Assembly (NCBI GenBank): GCA_902618205.1
Contig: CACMZL010000002.1
Span: 1 to 64,000 of the forward strand
Length of the DNA stretch: 64,000 nt
Source: an uncultured Pelagibacteraceae bacterium
GTDB taxonomy: Bacteria; Pseudomonadota; Alphaproteobacteria; Pelagibacterales; Pelagibacteraceae
Reading direction: 5' to 3'
A program made the translations under genes and the position numbers. Under the pieces are notes generated by a model, which worked only from the letters and a program-made list of their open reading frames with translations, was not told the origin of the DNA and searched no databases. Below are positions 60,701 through 64,000 of this stretch, in pieces. Every line of letters begins with the position of its first letter. The stretch's first letter is position 1.

Positions 60701-61702
60701 TTAAAAACCAACTATTTCTTTTATCTTTTTAACCTTTTTTGAGGAAATACCCTCCGCTTTTGCTGCACCATCTTCTAAAATTTGATCTATATAATTTTTA
60801 TCTGATAACAATTTTTTTATTTCTTTTGATATAGGTGACAGTTTAGTCACAATTATTTCAGATAATTTATTTTTTAAATCAGAAAAATTTTTTCCTCCAA
60901 ATTCATTGAGTGTATCAGCAACATTTTGATTACTTAAGCTAGAGTAAATACCAATTAAATTTTCTGCTTCAGGTCTACCTTTAAGTCCTTCTTCATTTCC
61001 TGGCAAAGTATCATTATCCGTTTTTGCTTTTTTTATTTTTTTAACAATTTCGTCTTCGGTATCTGTTAAATTGATCCTACTCCCTTCAGCAATATCCGAC
61101 TTACTCATTTTTTTTGTACCATTTTTCAAACTCATTATTCTTGAGAAATGTTTTTGTATTAGAGGTTCTGGTGGTGTTAAAAAATCTTTACATTTATATT
61201 CGTTATTAAATTTTTGAGCTATATCTCTACAGAGCTCTAGGTGCTGTTTTTGATCATCACCAACTGGAACATGAGTAGCATCATACAAAAGAATATCAGA
61301 GGCCATCAAAACTGGATAAATATATAAACCAACGCTAGCTTTTTCCTTGTCCTTTCCAGCTTTTTCTTTGAATTGTGTCATTCTATTGAGCCATCCCATT
61401 CTAGCAACACACCCCAAAATCCAAGAACCCTCGGAGTGTGCGGGAACTAGGGATTGATTGAATATTATACTGTTTTTTGGATCAATACCGCTTGCAATAA
61501 ATGCAGCTGCTGTCTCTCTAATATTATTTTTTAATTCTATCGGGTCTTGTATTACAGTAATTGCATGAAGATCCACAACACAAAAGATGCAACTGTTATC
61601 TTTATTATTTTGTAAATCTACAAAATTTTTTATTGCACCAATATAATTGCCAAGATGCAAGTTTCCCGTTGGTTGCACTCCAGAAAAAATTTTTTTAGAC
61701 AT
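60701..61702 (-). CDS. trpS: Tryptophanyl-tRNA synthetase
   Basis: 333 residues, class I synthetase. The HIGH-like motif is [20 protein letters not shown]; the KMSKS motif appears intact in [34 protein letters not shown] is the dimer/substrate segment. It charges tRNA-Trp in the cytosol. It begins three bases after murJ ends. No unusual insertions. Confidence 0.97.
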   Translation of the reverse strand: MSKKIFSGVQPTGNLHLGNYIGAIKNFVDLQNNKDNSCIFCVVDLHAITVIQDPIELKNNIRETAAAFIASGIDPKNSIIFNQSLVPAHSEGSWILGCVARMGWLNRMTQFKEKAGKDKEKASVGLYIYPVLMASDILLYDATHVPVGDDQKQHLELCRDIAQKFNNEYKCKDFLTPPEPLIQKHFSRIMSLKNGTKKMSKSDIAEGSRINLTDTEDEIVKKIKKAKTDNDTLPGNEEGLKGRPEAENLIGIYSSLSNQNVADTLNEFGGKNFSDLKNKLSEIIVTKLSPISKEIKKLLSDKNYIDQILEDGAAKAEGISSKKVKKIKEIVGF

Positions 61703-61705
61703 AAT

Positions 61706-63232
61706 TTAATACTTTAATTTAATATCAGATATTTTAAAGGCCTTAATGAGTATTGAAATCAACAAATAAAAAGTAAATGTTAAAACAACTAATAATATAA
61801 TTGCTAAAAATTTATAGCTATTTGAAAACAGAAAATAATCACTGAAATAATTAATTGATATTTTAAATAATCCCAAACAAATTAAATTAGCAAAAAATAT
61901 TTTAAAGAGCTGAGTAAAAAAAGAATTATTAAAATTAAAGTAACTTTTATTTAAAACAAATATCATTAATAAAAACGCATTTAACCATGAAGAAAGAGAT
62001 GTTGCTATAGGAATTATAATAAAACCTAATTTACTAAATAAAGATACACTAATAATTATATTCAAAATTACAGAAATGAATGAAAAATAAAAAGGTGTTT
62101 TGGTATCATTTCTAGCAAATATAAAATTTGAAAATATTTTAATCATCGAAAATGCAGGCAGGCCTAATGCAAAATAAAATAAAGCACGGGCTGAATTTTT
62201 AACACTTTCTTCATTAAAAGATCCATACCCGAAAAGTGCAGAAACAATTTCTTCAGAGGCAAAAATCAATGCAAGTGTAGCAGGAAGACTTAAAAATAAA
62301 CTTAACTCAAGAGACTTATTTTGTAAAAATTCTAATTTTGATTTATTTTTATTCTTAACATATCTACTTAAGTTGGGTAAAATAATTATACCAATTGCAA
62401 TGCCAGCTATAGCTAAGTTTATCTGATATATTCTGTCAGCATAGTACAAGTATGAAACTGCACTTGCCTGGAAAGAAGCGATTATCGTTCCAACTAATAT
62501 ATTAATTTGAGTAACACCAGATGAAAATATACTTGGCAAAAGCTTCTTAAAAAAGAATTTTATTTTTTTATCCAATTGAAAATTGAATTTAAAACTTGGG
62601 TAAAAATATTTTCTAGTAAAAATAATTAAAAATATAAATTGTATAATTCCTGCAAATGTTACTGCATAACTTATATAGTAAACTAAATTTGTGTCATTTT
62701 TTATAATAATGAAACATAATATTAATATTATATTTAAAAAAAGTGGTGCAGCAGCAGCAGCGGCAAATTTATTATGAGAATTTAAAATTGCTGAAAAAAA
62801 TGATGCTATGCTTATAAAAAATAAAAAAGGAAAAGTAATTCTTGTTAAGTCGACTGCTAATTTAAACTTATTATCTACCTCTGAGAAACCAGGCGCAATC
62901 AATTTGATAAAGCTTGGCATAAAAATCTCAACTAATATTGTTAGAGCTAAAAGTACTAATACCAATAAATTAAATACTGAGTTTGCAAATTTTTGTGCTT
63001 TTTTTTTACTAAACAAAAGTTCTGATGTGTAAGATGGAACGAATGCTGCATTAAAAGTACCTTCTGCAAACAATCTTCTAAAGGTGTTTGGTATTCTAAA
63101 TGCTACAAAGAATGCATCTGCAATTGGTCCCGAACCAAGATAAATAGCTATGAAAAAATCTCTAATGTATCCTAAAATTCTGCTTAGTATAACAAACAAA
63201 CTAAATGTGCCTGTTGACTTAATTAAATTCAT
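61706..63232 (-). CDS. murJ: Lipid II flippase MurJ
   Basis: 508 residues with about fourteen membrane helices. The family N-terminus is SLFVILSRILGYIRDFFIAIYLGSGPIADAFFVAFRIPNTFRRLFAEGTFNAAFVP. Further conserved parts are YADRIYQINLAIAGIAIGIIILPNLS and ALPAFSMIKIFSNFIFARNDTKTP. It flips lipid II across the inner membrane, using the undecaprenyl carrier recycled by UppP at the other end of this window. Divergent from malic enzyme by 44 bases. Confidence 0.96.
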   Translation of the reverse strand: MNLIKSTGTFSLFVILSRILGYIRDFFIAIYLGSGPIADAFFVAFRIPNTFRRLFAEGTFNAAFVPSYTSELLFSKKKAQKFANSVFNLLVLVLLALTILVEIFMPSFIKLIAPGFSEVDNKFKLAVDLTRITFPFLFFISIASFFSAILNSHNKFAAAAAAPLFLNIILILCFIIIKNDTNLVYYISYAVTFAGIIQFIFLIIFTRKYFYPSFKFNFQLDKKIKFFFKKLLPSIFSSGVTQINILVGTIIASFQASAVSYLYYADRIYQINLAIAGIAIGIIILPNLSRYVKNKNKSKLEFLQNKSLELSLFLSLPATLALIFASEEIVSALFGYGSFNEESVKNSARALFYFALGLPAFSMIKIFSNFIFARNDTKTPFYFSFISVILNIIISVSLFSKLGFIIIPIATSLSSWLNAFLLMIFVLNKSYFNFNNSFFTQLFKIFFANLICLGLFKISINYFSDYFLFSNSYKFLAIILLVVLTFTFYLLISILIKAFKISDIKLKY

Positions 63233-63276
63233 AAATCATATTACTAATTTAATCCATTTGTATATCTAAACAAACA

Positions 63277-64000
63277 ATGAAAAAAAACAAAATTGAACAT
63301 TATTCTGATAAAGAAGCTTTAGATTTTCATACTAATGATAAATCTGGCAAAATAGAGATCGTATCATCTAAACCTGTAACTACAAAAAGAGACCTTGCCT
63401 TAGCTTATTCTCCTGGTGTTGCGGCTCCTGTAAAAGCAATAGCAGATAATCCTGAGTTAGCATATGAATATACTACTAAGGGAAACCTAGTTGCAGTAAT
63501 TAGTAATGGATCAGCAATATTGGGACTAGGAAATTTAGGAGCTATAGCATCAAAACCAGTAATGGAAGGAAAGGCTGTTCTATTCAAAAGATTTGCAGAT
63601 ATTGACTCCATAGATTTAGAAATAGACACTGAGGACACAAAAGAGATAATTAATTCCATAAAACATATTGCAAAAAGCTTTGGAGGAATAAATTTAGAAG
63701 ATATTGCAGCCCCAAACTGTTTTATAATTGAAGAAGAATTAAAAAAAATTTTAGATATTCCTGTATTTCATGACGATCAACATGGGACGGCAATTATAAC
63801 AACAGCAGCATTAATTAACGCAGTTGATATTGCAAAAAAAAACTTAAAAAAAATTGAAATAGTAATTAATGGAGCCGGTGCTGCAGCTATGGCATGTGCA
63901 AAATTATTTAGAAGCACAGGTATTCCAAAAAATAATATTAAAATGTTGGATACAAAAGGAGTAATAAATAAAAATAGAAAAGATATTAATTCTTGGAAAA
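63277..64000 (+). CDS. maeB: NADP-type malic enzyme, N-terminal part (cut by window edge)
   Basis: Frame open to the right edge, about 241 residues visible. The malic enzyme domain has VTTKRDLALAYSPGVAAPVKAIA, GNGSAILGLGNLGAIASKPVMEGKAVLFK-type blocks (here SNGSAILGLGNLG), IAAPNCFIIEE and PVFHDDQHGTAIITTAALINA. The NAD(P) domain starts IVINGAGAAAMACAKLF. It decarboxylates malate to pyruvate, the substrate of the dehydrogenase at the other end of the window. Full-length homologues of the MaeB type carry a C-terminal phosphotransacetylase-like domain, which cannot be checked here. Confidence 0.95.
   Translation, partial: MKKNKIEHYSDKEALDFHTNDKSGKIEIVSSKPVTTKRDLALAYSPGVAAPVKAIADNPELAYEYTTKGNLVAVISNGSAILGLGNLGAIASKPVMEGKAVLFKRFADIDSIDLEIDTEDTKEIINSIKHIAKSFGGINLEDIAAPNCFIIEEELKKILDIPVFHDDQHGTAIITTAALINAVDIAKKNLKKIEIVINGAGAAAMACAKLFRSTGIPKNNIKMLDTKGVINKNRKDINSWK

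Noticed and set aside
62748..62766. GCAGCAGCAGCGGC-type trinucleotide run in murJ
   Set aside because: It encodes a short alanine run (AAAAA) in a membrane helix; too short to be a meaningful repeat element.
1..64000. Mobile elements, CRISPR arrays, restriction or toxin systems
   Set aside because: No transposase, integrase, cas gene, spaced direct repeats, methylase or toxin-antitoxin pair was seen; the HNH protein at 22164 stands among housekeeping genes without mobile partners.

Overview
The window reads as a stretch of chromosome from a streamlined, very AT-rich alphaproteobacterium of the SAR11 / Pelagibacterales type. Codon choice is strongly A/T-biased, lysine and isoleucine dominate the proteins, intergenic gaps are tiny, and many neighbours overlap by 1 to 11 bases. 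The gene orders are alphaproteobacterial: irr-fabA-fabB-fabI, argH-lptM-lysA, SUV3 helicase-fdxA-carD, mutM/ubiE-ubiB-coaBC-dut, and tsaB-fur-miaB-phoH-ybeY-lnt-metK followed by nusA-infB-rbfA-rpsO-pnp. I see no insertion sequence, prophage, CRISPR array or rRNA. The species assignment is inference.

Layout. 1-14.2 kb, mostly minus strand: end of uppP, a DMT exporter, a 2-oxoglutarate dioxygenase, and pyruvate dehydrogenase E2 and E1 (E1 carries its own lipoyl domain). Then come tRNA-Arg, a hotdog thioesterase, a TAXI-type TRAP transporter, an aminotransferase and acetoacetyl-CoA synthetase. 14.3-18.4 kb, plus strand: SUV3-like helicase, TerB-like protein, 7Fe ferredoxin and a CarD regulator with a lysine-rich extension. 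18.4-18.6 kb, minus strand: a self-contained mini-gene for a 27-residue lysine/arginine peptide. 18.7-24.2 kb: acyl-CoA synthetase, tRNA-Leu, a membrane/redox/ubiquinone cluster (yqaA, dsbB, coq7), an HNH protein, an esterase, a HIG1-like protein and a TlpA thioredoxin. 24.2-27.7 kb: argH, lptM, lysA, plsC. 27.7-31.6 kb, minus: mutM, rpsT, dnaA, dnaN. 31.6-36.7 kb, plus: ubiE, ubiB, coaBC, dut, moeB/thiF and an SH3 protein.

36.7-40.7 kb, minus, is an apparent iron/peroxide block: zinc-ribbon protein, DUF2061 protein, Asp/Asn hydroxylase-like protein, katG and irr, with repeated Fur-family-like operator sequences. 40.8-44.6 kb, plus: fabA, fabB, fabI, a secreted SHOCT protein and a DUF4149 protein. 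44.6-58.0 kb, minus: a pruned version of the alphaproteobacterial translation/maturation superoperon, divided by an intrinsic terminator immediately in front of nusA. 58-64 kb: polysaccharide deacetylase, Bax-like glucosaminidase, Nfu, trpS, murJ and the start of NADP-malic enzyme.

Most genes are housekeeping. The observations most worth a second look are the 27-residue basic peptide gene with its own promoter, leader hairpin and strand-specific terminator; the lipoyl-E1 fusion; the operator arrays in the iron/peroxide block; the terminator abutting the nusA ribosome binding site; and a recurrent geometry in which convergent genes interlock by their stop codons. Several small genes (27, 27, 38, 50 and 59 residues) were found by reading the gaps. 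A number of start codons were moved to the more plausible internal ATG.
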